A stretch of DNA of 56,696 nucleotides from Sphingobacteriales bacterium (GCA_015655115.1 JAATFQ010000093.1:1-56696), one strand, 5' to 3'. Counted from the first letter of the stretch, positions 44,515-53,589 are shown. A program made the numbers and translations. Notes: a model not told the origin generated them from the letters alone.

Positions 44515-45609
44515 TTAATTAACCCTTGTCACATTTTTCTTTAATTCCGCTTCAAGTGTTTTCAACTCTCCATCCAGTACCCTTCTGCTTTTCTCTCCTT
44601 CTTCATGAATTTTCTTCACTTCAGAAAGCGTCTCGATCAGCGACTGGGTAGTTTTCTTCAGCGTATCAATTGATACCACTGTCTTCTCATTCTCTTTAGC
44701 CACATCAATACTGTTCTGCTTCAGCATATCAGCATTTTTCTGCAGGATTGTATTCGTGGTATCAGAAATCTTTTTCTGCATCTCCACATTAGCCTTTTGC
44801 CTTTGCAGGGCTACAGCAAGTGTAAGCTGATTTTTCCACACAGGGATGGTAGTCGAAATAATCGACTGTGCTTTTTCAGCAATAGAAGTATTATTGTTCT
44901 GCACTACCCTGATCTGTGCAAGAGACTGCAGCATGATAAAGCGTACAATCTTCATATCCGCCAGACGCTTATCCAGCCTGCTTACAAAGTCCCTCAGATC
45001 GGCAATTTCATAATCTTCATAATCTGCCGGTTTCCCTTCCATAGTTGCCAGCTGCAAGCTCAGTTCCTCAAATTTCAGCTGACCAGAGATGATCAGCTCT
45101 TCCATCTGATGGATGTAGCTCACATTGTTATCGAACATGGTCTGTAACGAACTGTTGTCCTTTATAGAATTCAGGCGCCCGGCTTTCACCTTATTCGTAA
45201 TTTTGTCGATATTGTTGACTACCACATCATACTTCTGGAACAGTTTTTTCACATCTACCACAAAGTTCTTCAAAAAAGGAATCTTTGAGATAAACGACGT
45301 AAACCCACTCTGGTTCAACTCATCAACATCAATATAATTCAGCTCAGTCAGCAGTTCATTAATCAATCCCCCTACCTCGCCACTATTATAAGTACGTACC
45401 GAAGTCAGGAAATCATTGCTGTATTTCTCCATAGAATTCTGGGCTTCCACACCATAGTTCATGATAGAGTTTACATCAGCAGGGTCGAGCGACTTACTCA
45501 TCTCCGTATATTTTTGTTTCTCCGTATCCGTGATGAGAGATAAGTCGACATTACCTTCCTTGTCCAGTTTTACTGGCGTAAGGCTTTTATTTTCAGCGTT
45601 AGTTTCCAT
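44515..45609 (-). CDS. telA: toxic anion resistance protein (TelA/KlaA family)
   Basis: A 364-residue cytosolic, largely alpha-helical coiled-coil protein of the TelA family, associated with tellurite and other stress resistance. Family features are the N-terminal VNSIMNYGVEAQNSMEKYSN, the LNYIDVDELNQSGF and FVVDVKKLFQKYD segments, the LQLATMEGKPADYEDYEIADL stretch and the C-terminal QKANVEMQKKISDTTNTI heptad helices. It lies between the TerZ-like gene (10 bp) and the unknown 320-residue gene (9 bp). It may be a scaffold at the membrane acting with TerD and TerC. Confidence 0.9.
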   Translation of the reverse strand: METNAENKSLTPVKLDKEGNVDLSLITDTEKQKYTEMSKSLDPADVNSIMNYGVEAQNSMEKYSNDFLTSVRTYNSGEVGGLINELLTELNYIDVDELNQSGFTSFISKIPFLKNFVVDVKKLFQKYDVVVNNIDKITNKVKAGRLNSIKDNSSLQTMFDNNVSYIHQMEELIISGQLKFEELSLQLATMEGKPADYEDYEIADLRDFVSRLDKRLADMKIVRFIMLQSLAQIRVVQNNNTSIAEKAQSIISTTIPVWKNQLTLAVALQRQKANVEMQKKISDTTNTILQKNADMLKQNSIDVAKENEKTVVSIDTLKKTTQSLIETLSEVKKIHEEGEKSRRVLDGELKTLEAELKKNVTRVN

Positions 45610-45619
45610 ACCGTACAGA

Positions 45620-46234
45620 TTATAGATAGTTCTGAGTTACCGTTTGCACTGTCTGTTCAAGCTTGCGGTCCTTTGTGGGTTCGCCTATCGCATTAAACTT
45701 CCATTCCTCATTTTTCTTGTAGAATACACCAAGCACCATAGAAACGTGACCTGCAAAACCAGCACCATTGGCGATGTCATAAGTTGCGAATACCTCATTC
45801 ACCCTTTTCGGTGTACCTTCATAGATACGGATTGAGGCGAAAGGTATCGTCGCAAAATCCTGTCCCTGGAAGCTATTCAGTACAAAAGCCACATAGCTCG
45901 CTCCCGGCGTTAAGCGTGAGAAATCAAGCGTGATCACCTCATTATCCAGACCATCGTCGCCTCCGGTATCCCCCGTCCTGTCGTCGCCGCTATGTTTAAC
46001 AGCTCCGTCTTTCGAACCCAGGTTACCAAAATAAACCACCTCAATCAGTTGTTTATTCGCATTATATACTGCACAGCTGGCATCAAGGTCTACCGCTACC
46101 TTTGTAGTGCCAAACCCAAACAGGCCTTTTTTCTCTATTGCGCCCCAGTTGATACCTACACAAATATTCTGCAGCTTGCTGCCATTACTTTTTTCAAGAC
46201 TGATGCGTTGTCCTTTTTGAAGATTTATTGCCAT
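45620..46234 (-). CDS. TerD domain protein, TerZ-like
   Basis: A 204-residue calcium-binding TerD-domain protein. It starts with the typical NLQKGQRISLEKSNG, then VGINWGAI and VDLDASCAVYNAN, the acidic calcium motif HSGDDRTGDTGGDDGLDNE (about 110-128) and NSFQGQDF, which fits the TerZ type more than TerD proper. The C-terminus carries an extra tail of about 15 residues after GEP. It is paralogous to the adjacent gene upstream (46242-46796). TerD proteins are thought to sense stress through calcium and to associate with membrane TerC. The gene is part of the seven-gene operon. Confidence 0.9.
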   Translation of the reverse strand: MAINLQKGQRISLEKSNGSKLQNICVGINWGAIEKKGLFGFGTTKVAVDLDASCAVYNANKQLIEVVYFGNLGSKDGAVKHSGDDRTGDTGGDDGLDNEVITLDFSRLTPGASYVAFVLNSFQGQDFATIPFASIRIYEGTPKRVNEVFATYDIANGAGFAGHVSMVLGVFYKKNEEWKFNAIGEPTKDRKLEQTVQTVTQNYL

Positions 46235-46241
46235 GATAATT

Positions 46242-46796
46242 CTATTGATATTTATTTAAATAGTCCTGTAAACCACCTTTCATTCCTACACCTACCGCTT
46301 CAAACTTCCATTTTCCTTCGCGTTTATAGATACGGCCAAATTCTACTGCAGTTTCTATAGAAAAATCCTCCTCCAGCTCGTACTTCAGGATTTCCTGGTT
46401 CGAGGCTGCATCAAAAATACGGATAAAAGAATTCCTCACCTGACCGAAGTTCTGCCTTCTGCTCTCTGCCTCATGGATGGTCACCACCACACAGATCTCC
46501 TGCACCTTTGCATCGATCTTCGACAAGTCGATTTTTACCTGTTCATCATCTCCGTCTCCGTCACCCGTTAAGTTATCTCCCGTATGTTCTACTGCGCCAT
46601 CAGGCGAAACCAGGTTATTATAGAATATGAAATGTTCATCAGAAATAATTTTCTTGTTGTCTCCTAAAATGAACAGCGAGGCATCAAGGTCAAAAGCACT
46701 GCCTGTAGATGAAGTATTTGTATCCCATCCCAGTCCAATAGTAAATTTCGGGGCATCGATATTCTCGCGTTGCCCTTTTTGCAGGTTAATAGCCAT
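46242..46796 (-). CDS. terD: TerD family protein
   Basis: A 184-residue protein typical of TerD: INLQKGQRENIDAP start, GLGWDTNTSS, FDLDASLFILGD, HTGDNLTGDGDGDDEQVKID calcium motif, EICVVVTIHEAESRRQNFGQVRNSFIR and the GRIYKREGKWKF end. It is the canonical member of the pair. It lies 7 bp upstream of the TerZ-like gene and 19 bp after the phosphoribosyltransferase-like gene. A cytoplasmic site at the membrane face is expected. Confidence 0.93.
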   Translation of the reverse strand: MAINLQKGQRENIDAPKFTIGLGWDTNTSSTGSAFDLDASLFILGDNKKIISDEHFIFYNNLVSPDGAVEHTGDNLTGDGDGDDEQVKIDLSKIDAKVQEICVVVTIHEAESRRQNFGQVRNSFIRIFDAASNQEILKYELEEDFSIETAVEFGRIYKREGKWKFEAVGVGMKGGLQDYLNKYQ

Positions 46797-46815
46797 TTTA
46801 TATTAGTTTATAATT

Positions 46816-47664
46816 TTATATCAGTTTATAATTTGTTGTTTCAATGTGTTTTTTAATAAAATTTAAGTTCCCTGCATAGGCATCGATCGTATGATAGCCA
46901 TTTCCAAGAGCCAGATTATATAACATATTAATGAAATCATCTGTTTGATTCTTTATAAATAAAGAAAAACTGTTAAAATCACAGTTCAGGATATATTTCA
47001 CTATCCTGGTATTAAACGTAAAGAATCCGCTGTTCACGATATCATCCAGGTCAAAAATAGATTTTACCTGGTGATAATTCAACTTATTTTCTACGTTTGG
47101 GTTGATTTCTTTGTTCACCAGCTCGGCAAAGTACAGTAAATGAAACTCATTCAGCAGCCCGTATTCCTCTACCATCTTGAGGATCATACGCTCATGGCTT
47201 CCCGTGATCCTGATATCATCCAGGAACAATAAAGTCTTCCCTTCCAGAAAATGTTTATCGATGTGAAAAGAATCATTTCCGATCAGCTTCAGCCGGTCTG
47301 CCGCACTTAGCTCACCATAATCTTCCTTATAAGTAACCGTACGGTGCACTTTCGCTTCCTGTACCACCAGTCCGCCCCGGCCCGCCAGCCAGCGGTTCAG
47401 CAGGTGCATAAAATAGTTTTTCATAGCGAACGTTGCCGTAGGGATAAAGGAATACGGACTGGAGATCACCACCATCTGTTCTCCCTTGTAGTGACCGGCC
47501 AGATAACTGCTGATAAAGCCCTCTGCCAGCTGTTCGCCAAACTCCCGGGCTACCAGATCATCCCCGAACTTAAAGCGGCTGTAATCGTCCGGATCGAAGC
47601 CAAACTCTTCGGCACTGACTACCTGGTGCAGTGCATATGATTGATAGAAACTCATAAAAGACAA
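46816..47664 (-). CDS. phosphoribosyltransferase-like protein of the ter operon
   Basis: A 282-residue protein with a type I PRTase-like core. The phosphate/PRPP loop is LFLDDIRITGS (146-156), with the two acidic residues and Thr/Gly expected; upstream is VVISSPYSFIPTATFAMKNY, resembling the first half of the fold. The flanking N-terminal segment (FDPDDYSRFKFGDDLVARE) matches PRTases found in ter clusters. It would condense PRPP with an unidentified base or release one from a nucleotide. The start overlaps the end of the HAD gene by 13 nt, so the two are coupled. The call rests on the loop and context. Confidence 0.78.
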   Translation of the reverse strand: MSFMSFYQSYALHQVVSAEEFGFDPDDYSRFKFGDDLVAREFGEQLAEGFISSYLAGHYKGEQMVVISSPYSFIPTATFAMKNYFMHLLNRWLAGRGGLVVQEAKVHRTVTYKEDYGELSAADRLKLIGNDSFHIDKHFLEGKTLLFLDDIRITGSHERMILKMVEEYGLLNEFHLLYFAELVNKEINPNVENKLNYHQVKSIFDLDDIVNSGFFTFNTRIVKYILNCDFNSFSLFIKNQTDDFINMLYNLALGNGYHTIDAYAGNLNFIKKHIETTNYKLI

Positions 47665-48353
47665 GATATAGTTTGTTGATTAGAATTGATCAGCACGCTT
47701 TTGATCCCTGCGGCGTGGGCACCAGTAACATCAGCAACAGGATTATCGCCTACATGAACAATCTCATGAAGGCTTATCCCCTGATGTTTCACACGGTCAA
47801 TGCTATCCAGCATCAGTTGAAAGAACTTTACATTCGGTTTGGAAAGCCGCACCTCATCAGAATAGAGCTGAAAATCAAGCAGGTTATCCAGTTCCAGCAT
47901 TTTTAATAACTTCCTTAAAGTTACCCCTTTGATAAAACCGGTATTACTGAGCAGACTCAGGGTCGAATTCCCTGGCGCTTTCAATCTTTCCAGCATATCT
48001 TTTGTTTTCGCGCAGTAGAGCACCGGCGGGTACTTAAACAGTAACACCTCCATCTCCGCATACAACTCTTCCATATCAATTCCCATAAAATCAGGGCTAT
48101 AGTCATTAATGATACTGATTACCATTAAATACATCTCCTCGGCATCAATATTTTTACCTGTCTTTTCATTGATGCTATTGCACATTAGATCAACCTGGCG
48201 GAAAATTGTTGCAACTTCCTCAAAAGATTTATGGGAACCATTGTACCGGGCATGAAAAATCTTTGACCGCTCCAGCTTAAACCGGGGGTCAGACTTGATC
48301 AGCGTCAGCCAAAGATCGAAAGAATAGTGTTTATACAGCTCCATTTGCGTCAT
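47652..48353 (-). CDS. HAD-superfamily protein of the ter operon
   Basis: A 233-residue haloacid dehalogenase-type hydrolase with cap domain: motif I SFDLWLTL (Asp13), motif II LLSNTG, motif III LSKPN with Lys, motif IV HVGDNPVADV. The second motif I acid, usually Asp two residues on, is Trp (DLW), as in dehalogenases or non-phosphatase members, so it may not be a phosphatase. It is the first gene of the ter operon, overlapping the PRTase-like gene by 13 nt. With that enzyme it would process a nucleotide-like metabolite, which is inferred from published Ter models. Confidence 0.82.
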   Translation of the reverse strand: MTQMELYKHYSFDLWLTLIKSDPRFKLERSKIFHARYNGSHKSFEEVATIFRQVDLMCNSINEKTGKNIDAEEMYLMVISIINDYSPDFMGIDMEELYAEMEVLLFKYPPVLYCAKTKDMLERLKAPGNSTLSLLSNTGFIKGVTLRKLLKMLELDNLLDFQLYSDEVRLSKPNVKFFQLMLDSIDRVKHQGISLHEIVHVGDNPVADVTGAHAAGIKSVLINSNQQTISCLL

Positions 48354-48444
48354 TCAGATAAACCGCTTTTAAAATCTTCAAATAAGATAAGCAATAATCT
48401 ACAAACGGCAAAGTAGTAAAAAAGAAACATAATTTCTTTATCAG

Positions 48445-48452
48445 CAAAAATA
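48445..48452 (-). promoter_or_regulatory. TAnnTTTG -7 box upstream of the ter operon
   Basis: Reverse-strand TATTTTTG matches the Bacteroidota -7 consensus about 92 nt upstream of the HAD start. A small GCAG/CTGC inverted repeat (48455-48465) lies just upstream. Assignment of the promoter is tentative. Confidence 0.35.
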
Positions 48453-48510
48453 AAGCAGTTTCTGCAAGTAATATATTAGTTACACAACAGCGTATACAAC
48501 TGTATTATAA

Positions 48511-50367
48511 CTAGATAACAGCCTTATCCTCTTTTTTGGGAGTCAATTTATCGGCGAGCCCGGCTCCTGCTGCGAGCAACTCATTTGTGATAGCGCGCGT
48601 ATAGTCGGAGATTTCCAGTTTAAAATCGGCTACCGATGCACCAGAGCGGATTTCTTCAAGCCTTTTCTCCCATGAACCCGTTAGCTCTGCCTGCGCAATT
48701 TTCTGGTCTTTCACCACATCATATACTGCAAGGCCTTTAAATGTAGGCACCAGATTTCGTTTTTCACGCATAATATATTCCCTGGTAATCAGGGTTTCAA
48801 TAATCGAAGCACGAGTAGCAGGAGTACCTAAACCACTGTCCTTCATTGCGTAGCGAAGCTCTTCATCTTCAATTTCTTTACCTGAAGTCTCCAGCGCTTT
48901 TAAAAGAGAAGCTTCATTGTACAATGGCTTGGGCTTCGTTTGTTTTTCAAGCAAGGCCTTCTCCACAATTGGCAGCAGGTCCCCTTTTTTCACTTTCGGC
49001 AGTGAGGGGTTATCTTCATCTTTCTTATCGTCTTCTTTATCATTGAGCACAGCACGCCAGCCGGCCGACCTGATCACAGTACCGTTCGCAATGAAAGCAG
49101 ATCCCGAAAAGATCGTGATTTTGGTGACTTCTTTAACACATTCCTGGTGAAAAGCTTCCAGCATACGTCCCACTACCATATCATAAATAGCCTGTTTATC
49201 ACTGCCTAAATGATAAGGCGCCACTCCTGTAGGTAAAATTGCGTGGTGATCCGTCACTTTTTTCCCATTCACGCTTCGCTTATTCAGCGGAACAGTCTGC
49301 AGGTATTCCGCCTGCTTTCCGAAATCAGGATGTGTAGCCAGCTGTGAAATCAGTGCAGGCACACCTGCAAACACATCATCGCCAATATACCGGCTCCCTG
49401 TCCGCGGATAGGAAACCAATTTACTCTCGTATAGATTTTGCAACAGGTTTAATGTCTGATCCGCGGTATAGCCCTTACGTTTATTCGCTTCCTGCTGCAG
49501 GCTACTCAGATCGTGCAGCAAAGGAGGCGGCTCCTTTCGTGGTTTTGCTTCCACATCCAAAATTTGTCCCCCGTTGGGGAAACCCGACGGCACATCTTCA
49601 ATTTTATCAAATAAGGCTTGCGCCTCTTCTTTCACATTAAAATTCACATTAGATACAGCCTTAAACAAGGCCCCATCCTTATCCAGCTGGATACCCAGCT
49701 GGTAATACAGCTGAGGCACAAAGTTCTTCGTTTCCAGAAAACGCGAGCAGATCATGGCCAGCGTAGGTGTCTGCACCCTGCCGAGCGACAATACCGATCT
49801 TGCTCCGGCAGAAATACTCAGTGCCTGTGTGGCATTCATGCCCACCAGCCAGTCAGATTCCGACCTGCAATGAGCAGAGTTGAACAGCGTATCGTAATCC
49901 GTTCCCGGTTTCAGGTTCCTGAACCCCTCTTTAATTGCTTCATCAGTCTGCGAAGAGATCCACAGCCGCTTAAACGGTTTTTTACATTTCAGGAAATAAT
50001 AGATATAACGGAAAATAAGTTCTCCCTCACGCCCGGCATCCGTCGCCACAATAATCTCTGTCGCTTCATCAAACAGCTTCTTGATGATATCCAGCTGTTT
50101 CCTCACTCCCGGATCTTCCACCAGTCCGTCTTTAGTTTTAATTTTGCGGATAGCCAGCTTAAACTTCTGCGGCAGCATTGGTAAATGCTGCCTGCGCCAG
50201 CCGATAAAGCCATATTCCTGAGGAGGTGCCAATTGCAGCAGATGGCCGAAGGCCCAGGTAAAAGAATAGCCTTTACCTTCAATATATCCATCTTTTTTTG
50301 TTGTAGCCCCAAATACTTTCGCTAATTCACGTGCAACGGATGGCTTTTCTGCAATTACAATCTTCAT
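48511..50367 (-). CDS. topB: DNA topoisomerase III (type IA)
   Basis: Relaxes and decatenates DNA through single-strand passage. 618 residues from the ATG at 50367 (a TTG codon directly upstream is unlikely). The TOPRIM acidic motif is IIVATDAGREGELIF (about 105-120), and the catalytic Tyr is about Tyr320 in LVSYPRTGSRY. The C-terminus lacks any zinc-ribbon Cys pairs, ending in a Lys/Asp-rich tail; E. coli TopB is about 650 residues. RecQ is in the same window but 25 kb away. Alone on the strand, 143 bp before the ter operon start. Confidence 0.92.
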   Translation of the reverse strand: MKIVIAEKPSVARELAKVFGATTKKDGYIEGKGYSFTWAFGHLLQLAPPQEYGFIGWRRQHLPMLPQKFKLAIRKIKTKDGLVEDPGVRKQLDIIKKLFDEATEIIVATDAGREGELIFRYIYYFLKCKKPFKRLWISSQTDEAIKEGFRNLKPGTDYDTLFNSAHCRSESDWLVGMNATQALSISAGARSVLSLGRVQTPTLAMICSRFLETKNFVPQLYYQLGIQLDKDGALFKAVSNVNFNVKEEAQALFDKIEDVPSGFPNGGQILDVEAKPRKEPPPLLHDLSSLQQEANKRKGYTADQTLNLLQNLYESKLVSYPRTGSRYIGDDVFAGVPALISQLATHPDFGKQAEYLQTVPLNKRSVNGKKVTDHHAILPTGVAPYHLGSDKQAIYDMVVGRMLEAFHQECVKEVTKITIFSGSAFIANGTVIRSAGWRAVLNDKEDDKKDEDNPSLPKVKKGDLLPIVEKALLEKQTKPKPLYNEASLLKALETSGKEIEDEELRYAMKDSGLGTPATRASIIETLITREYIMREKRNLVPTFKGLAVYDVVKDQKIAQAELTGSWEKRLEEIRSGASVADFKLEISDYTRAITNELLAAGAGLADKLTPKKEDKAVI

Positions 50368-50452
50368 CAAATATCTCCAAAGTAGAAGCGTTAAATTTCA
50401 TCATAATAATCTGAAATCGGGCAAGAAATCTACATTTTGCAGGCGTTTAATT

Positions 50453-51379
50453 TTAGCGGTCCGCCGCATATGCCTCATCGCCAAACAGATCCAGTCCCAA
50501 TTTGAACGTGTTGCAATGCGCGTCAACAATGTCTTTAATAGCGGGAGAATATCCACCGCCCATACTCACCTGCACAGGTAAATCATGATCTTTACAGCAT
50601 TGCAGCACCATCCTGTCGCGCTCCCTGCAGCCTTCCCTGCTGAGGGACAGCTTACCGAGCTTATCGCTCGCCAGCACATCGACGCCGGACAGATAAAAGA
50701 CAAAATCCGGTTGATGTTTCATAATCAATGCGGGAAGATGTATGCCGAGGATTTCCAGGTATTGCGCATCGCCCAGCCCATCATCCAATCCGACATCCAG
50801 ATCAGACTGTTCCTTTCTGAACGGGAAATTTTTCTCGCCATGCATGGAAAAAGTAAATACACGTGGCTCATCAGCCATAATCTCGGCAGTGCCATTCCCC
50901 TGATGCACATCTAAATCAATGATTAATATACGTTCGGCTAATTTTCTATCCAGCAAATAGTTGGCAGCAATAGCCTGATCATTCAGGAGACAAAAACCTT
51001 CCCCCCAACCGGACCCGGCATGGTGCGTACCTCCAGCCACATTAAAGGCAATCCCGAACTGTCGGGCATGCAGCGCGCCATTTATAGTACCCTGCGCAAT
51101 CCTAAGTTCGCGCTCTATCAGCTGCGCAGAGAGCGGAAAGCCCACCCGCCGCTGTTCTTTATATGGCAATGTCAGATCCCGCAGCTGCGTCCAGTATGCA
51201 GCATCATGCGAAAGCAGCACTATCTCTTCGTCCACCCGTTCAGGTGAAAACAGATCTGCCTCCGTAATCAGCCCCTCATACAGCAGCTGTTCAGGGATCA
51301 GCTCATACTTCAGCATCGGAAAGCGGTGACCTTCGGGCAAAGGGTGTGCGTATAGCGGATGAAAAGCGATATACATCAT
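50453..51379 (-). CDS. histone deacetylase-family zinc hydrolase
   Basis: A 308-residue arginase/deacetylase-fold protein. The zinc ligands are Asp157 and His159 in DLDVHQGNGT and Asp234 in SGVDVLASD; the general bases are His119 and His120 in GGTHHAGSGWGEGF. It belongs to the acetoin-utilisation/HDAC branch, many of which remove acetyl groups from proteins or polyamines; the substrate is unknown. It ends 85 bp before topB and begins 18 bp after the bestrophin gene, all on the same strand. No partner acetyltransferase is nearby. Confidence 0.88.
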   Translation of the reverse strand: MMYIAFHPLYAHPLPEGHRFPMLKYELIPEQLLYEGLITEADLFSPERVDEEIVLLSHDAAYWTQLRDLTLPYKEQRRVGFPLSAQLIERELRIAQGTINGALHARQFGIAFNVAGGTHHAGSGWGEGFCLLNDQAIAANYLLDRKLAERILIIDLDVHQGNGTAEIMADEPRVFTFSMHGEKNFPFRKEQSDLDVGLDDGLGDAQYLEILGIHLPALIMKHQPDFVFYLSGVDVLASDKLGKLSLSREGCRERDRMVLQCCKDHDLPVQVSMGGGYSPAIKDIVDAHCNTFKLGLDLFGDEAYAADR

Positions 51380-51397
51380 AATGTTAAAATCCCCCCA

Positions 51398-52258
51398 CTA
51401 GGCTAAAATCTCCTCCACGTGCTTTTCGATGTTATCGCAGATCTCATCCACAGGAAGGTCATTGGCATCATAACCGAAAGGATTCTCAATCTCTTCCGCC
51501 AGCAGCTCCAGACTGGCCAGTACATATAAAATGAAAGGCACAATAGGGATCACAAAGTAACTCAGGCTAAAGACCCAGCCAAATGGAAGTGTGATTACGT
51601 AGATAAAAATAAATTTCTTGATAAAAGCACTGTATGAGTAAGGGATCGGTGTCTTTTTGATCCGTTCGCAGCCACCGCAGATATCAGTAAACTGGCTCAT
51701 ATCTCCACTCAGTATAATCAGCTGCTCCTGAGAAATAGCACCTGCGGCAACCAGCTCGTATATCCTGCCGGAGATACTTCCTGCTATCTGGTTAGGGATA
51801 TGCTTACCACCATCCACTTCGATCAGCAGGCTGTTTTTTCCAAAGTACTGCTTTTCGCGAAGATGCTCTTTAAGTGCGAAAGCATATTTCGGAATAGCGT
51901 AACTGAAAAACTCCGTATCAACGGAAGCAAGCCTGAGCGACTTCAGTTTAATGGCGAAGTTGCGGCTAACATTAGTAAGCGAACCGAGCAGCCTGCGCCC
52001 TTCCCACCACCTGTCGTATGCCGTATTGGTCCGGAAAACAAGCAGCATGGAAATTACAAAACCCAGCAGGTTATGCATCATACCTATATTCTTTACATAG
52101 CTGGAATCTGAGAGCTTCAGAAAGTGCAGCTCTAAAAAGGCGATGACACCAGAATATATAGAAACACTCAACATCAGAGGCCATAACTTCCTTATAGTAT
52201 CTGACTTATGTACATGAAAAATAAAGGTTACCCAATCCTTGGGATTATAATTAATCAT
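51398..52258 (-). CDS. bestrophin family membrane protein
   Basis: A 286-residue inner-membrane protein with about four transmembrane segments. The family motifs are VFRTNTAYDRWWEGRRLLGSL, NVSRNFA and PFGWVFSLSYFVIPIVPFIL. The conserved RTN.AYDRWWEGR signature identifies the YneE/RFP-TM/bestrophin group, which forms cation channels in bacteria. It overlaps kynureninase by 4 nt (ATGA-type), so it is translated with it. A functional connection between a channel and kynureninase is not known. Confidence 0.87.
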   Translation of the reverse strand: MINYNPKDWVTFIFHVHKSDTIRKLWPLMLSVSIYSGVIAFLELHFLKLSDSSYVKNIGMMHNLLGFVISMLLVFRTNTAYDRWWEGRRLLGSLTNVSRNFAIKLKSLRLASVDTEFFSYAIPKYAFALKEHLREKQYFGKNSLLIEVDGGKHIPNQIAGSISGRIYELVAAGAISQEQLIILSGDMSQFTDICGGCERIKKTPIPYSYSAFIKKFIFIYVITLPFGWVFSLSYFVIPIVPFILYVLASLELLAEEIENPFGYDANDLPVDEICDNIEKHVEEILA

Positions 52259-53544
52259 CCTGCAACCTCCTTACTAATGCGCAGTAACAGCTCTCCGGTT
52301 TTGAATAAATCCGTAAAAGAATTATATAGCGGAACCGGACTCAGCCTGATTACATTCGGCTCACGCCAGTCGCCCAATACCTGATTAGCCACCAATTCGT
52401 CAAATATAAGTTTCGCATTTTCCTTTGCAATAATAGAAACCTGGGCACCACGATCTGCTGCAGCCGAGGGCGTAATAATCTGATAAAGGTCCTTTCCCAA
52501 CAACTTATTTACTTCATTTACAATATAGATCAAATAAGCAGTTAAAGTTTCACTTTTAGTTCGGAGAGGGCAAATGAAGCCAGCTTCTTCAAAGATCAGC
52601 AGCGAGGCATGGTACAAAGCCATCGGCATTACCTGTGTACAGCTCACCTGCCAGCCGTCCGCACCGCGCTCCGGCACAAAGCCCTTGTCCATTTTAAAGC
52701 GCTGCTCCTCCTGATACCCCCACCATCCCGCAAAGCGGTTCAGTGTAGTATCCGAAAAATGGCGTTCATGAACAAATATACCGCTGATACCACCAGGGCC
52801 ACCGTTCTGATATTTGTAAGAACACCAGCAGGCAAAATCAACATCCCAGGCATGGAGTGACAATGGGACGTTTCCTGCAGCATGCGCGAGGTCGAACCCC
52901 ACTATTGCACCCGCAGCATGCCCGGCAGTGGTAATAGCCGGCATATCGAACCATTGGCCAGTGAAATAGTTCACCCCACCAAAAAGCACCAGGGCAATAT
53001 CCGCAGCATTATCTGCGATTACCATTTCGATATCTTCAGTTCTTAAGGTATACTCACCAGCTCTAGGAGCCACTTCGATAATGGATTCTGCAGGATCATA
53101 TCCATGAAACCGAACCTGCGACTCAATAGCATACTGATCTGAAGGAAAAGCACCTGCTTCCATCACGATCTTAAATCTGCGGCCCTGCGGTTTGTAAAAA
53201 CTCACCATCAGCAGATGGAGGTTAACTGTAAGCGTATTCATTGGGCAAACCTCCGCAGGCAGTGCGCCAACAATTGGCGCCATCAGTTCTTTCAGCTCTT
53301 TATGGTAGAACATCCATGGGCTATCGCCTTCAAACCAACCTTCGACAGCCAGGTTCTGCCAGTTGTTCAGTTGCAACTCCACTACTTCACGTGCAGATTT
53401 AGGTTGCAAACCTAAAGAGTTTCCACACAGATAGATAAACTCTTTTCCATTGCTATTAGGAAAATGGAAATCAGCCCTGAATTTAGCTAATGGATCTTGC
53501 GCATCCAGGGATGCGGCAAATGTCAAATTATTCTCAAAAATCAT
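52255..53544 (-). CDS. kynU: kynureninase
   Basis: PLP enzyme that cleaves kynurenine to anthranilate and alanine, or 3-hydroxykynurenine to 3-hydroxyanthranilate. 429 residues, close to bacterial KynU. The cofactor lysine is Lys244 in CSYKYQNGGPGG; other signatures are YLCGNSLGLQPKSA, MNTLTVNLHLLM, GFDLAHAAGNV and YNSFTDLFKTG. Only kynU is present; kynA and kynB or the nad genes are not in the window, so tryptophan catabolism or NAD synthesis cannot be chosen. It is the first gene before the bestrophin. Confidence 0.94.
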   Translation of the reverse strand: MIFENNLTFAASLDAQDPLAKFRADFHFPNSNGKEFIYLCGNSLGLQPKSAREVVELQLNNWQNLAVEGWFEGDSPWMFYHKELKELMAPIVGALPAEVCPMNTLTVNLHLLMVSFYKPQGRRFKIVMEAGAFPSDQYAIESQVRFHGYDPAESIIEVAPRAGEYTLRTEDIEMVIADNAADIALVLFGGVNYFTGQWFDMPAITTAGHAAGAIVGFDLAHAAGNVPLSLHAWDVDFACWCSYKYQNGGPGGISGIFVHERHFSDTTLNRFAGWWGYQEEQRFKMDKGFVPERGADGWQVSCTQVMPMALYHASLLIFEEAGFICPLRTKSETLTAYLIYIVNEVNKLLGKDLYQIITPSAAADRGAQVSIIAKENAKLIFDELVANQVLGDWREPNVIRLSPVPLYNSFTDLFKTGELLLRISKEVAG

Positions 53545-53589
53545 ATTTTAATTAAATATCAAACCAGCACATACAATAAATACAGGCAT

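Noticed and set aside
46242..46796. Phage or tail protein reading of the TerD gene
   Set aside because: The calcium motif and QNFGQVRNSFIR are diagnostic of TerD, and the operon context agrees.
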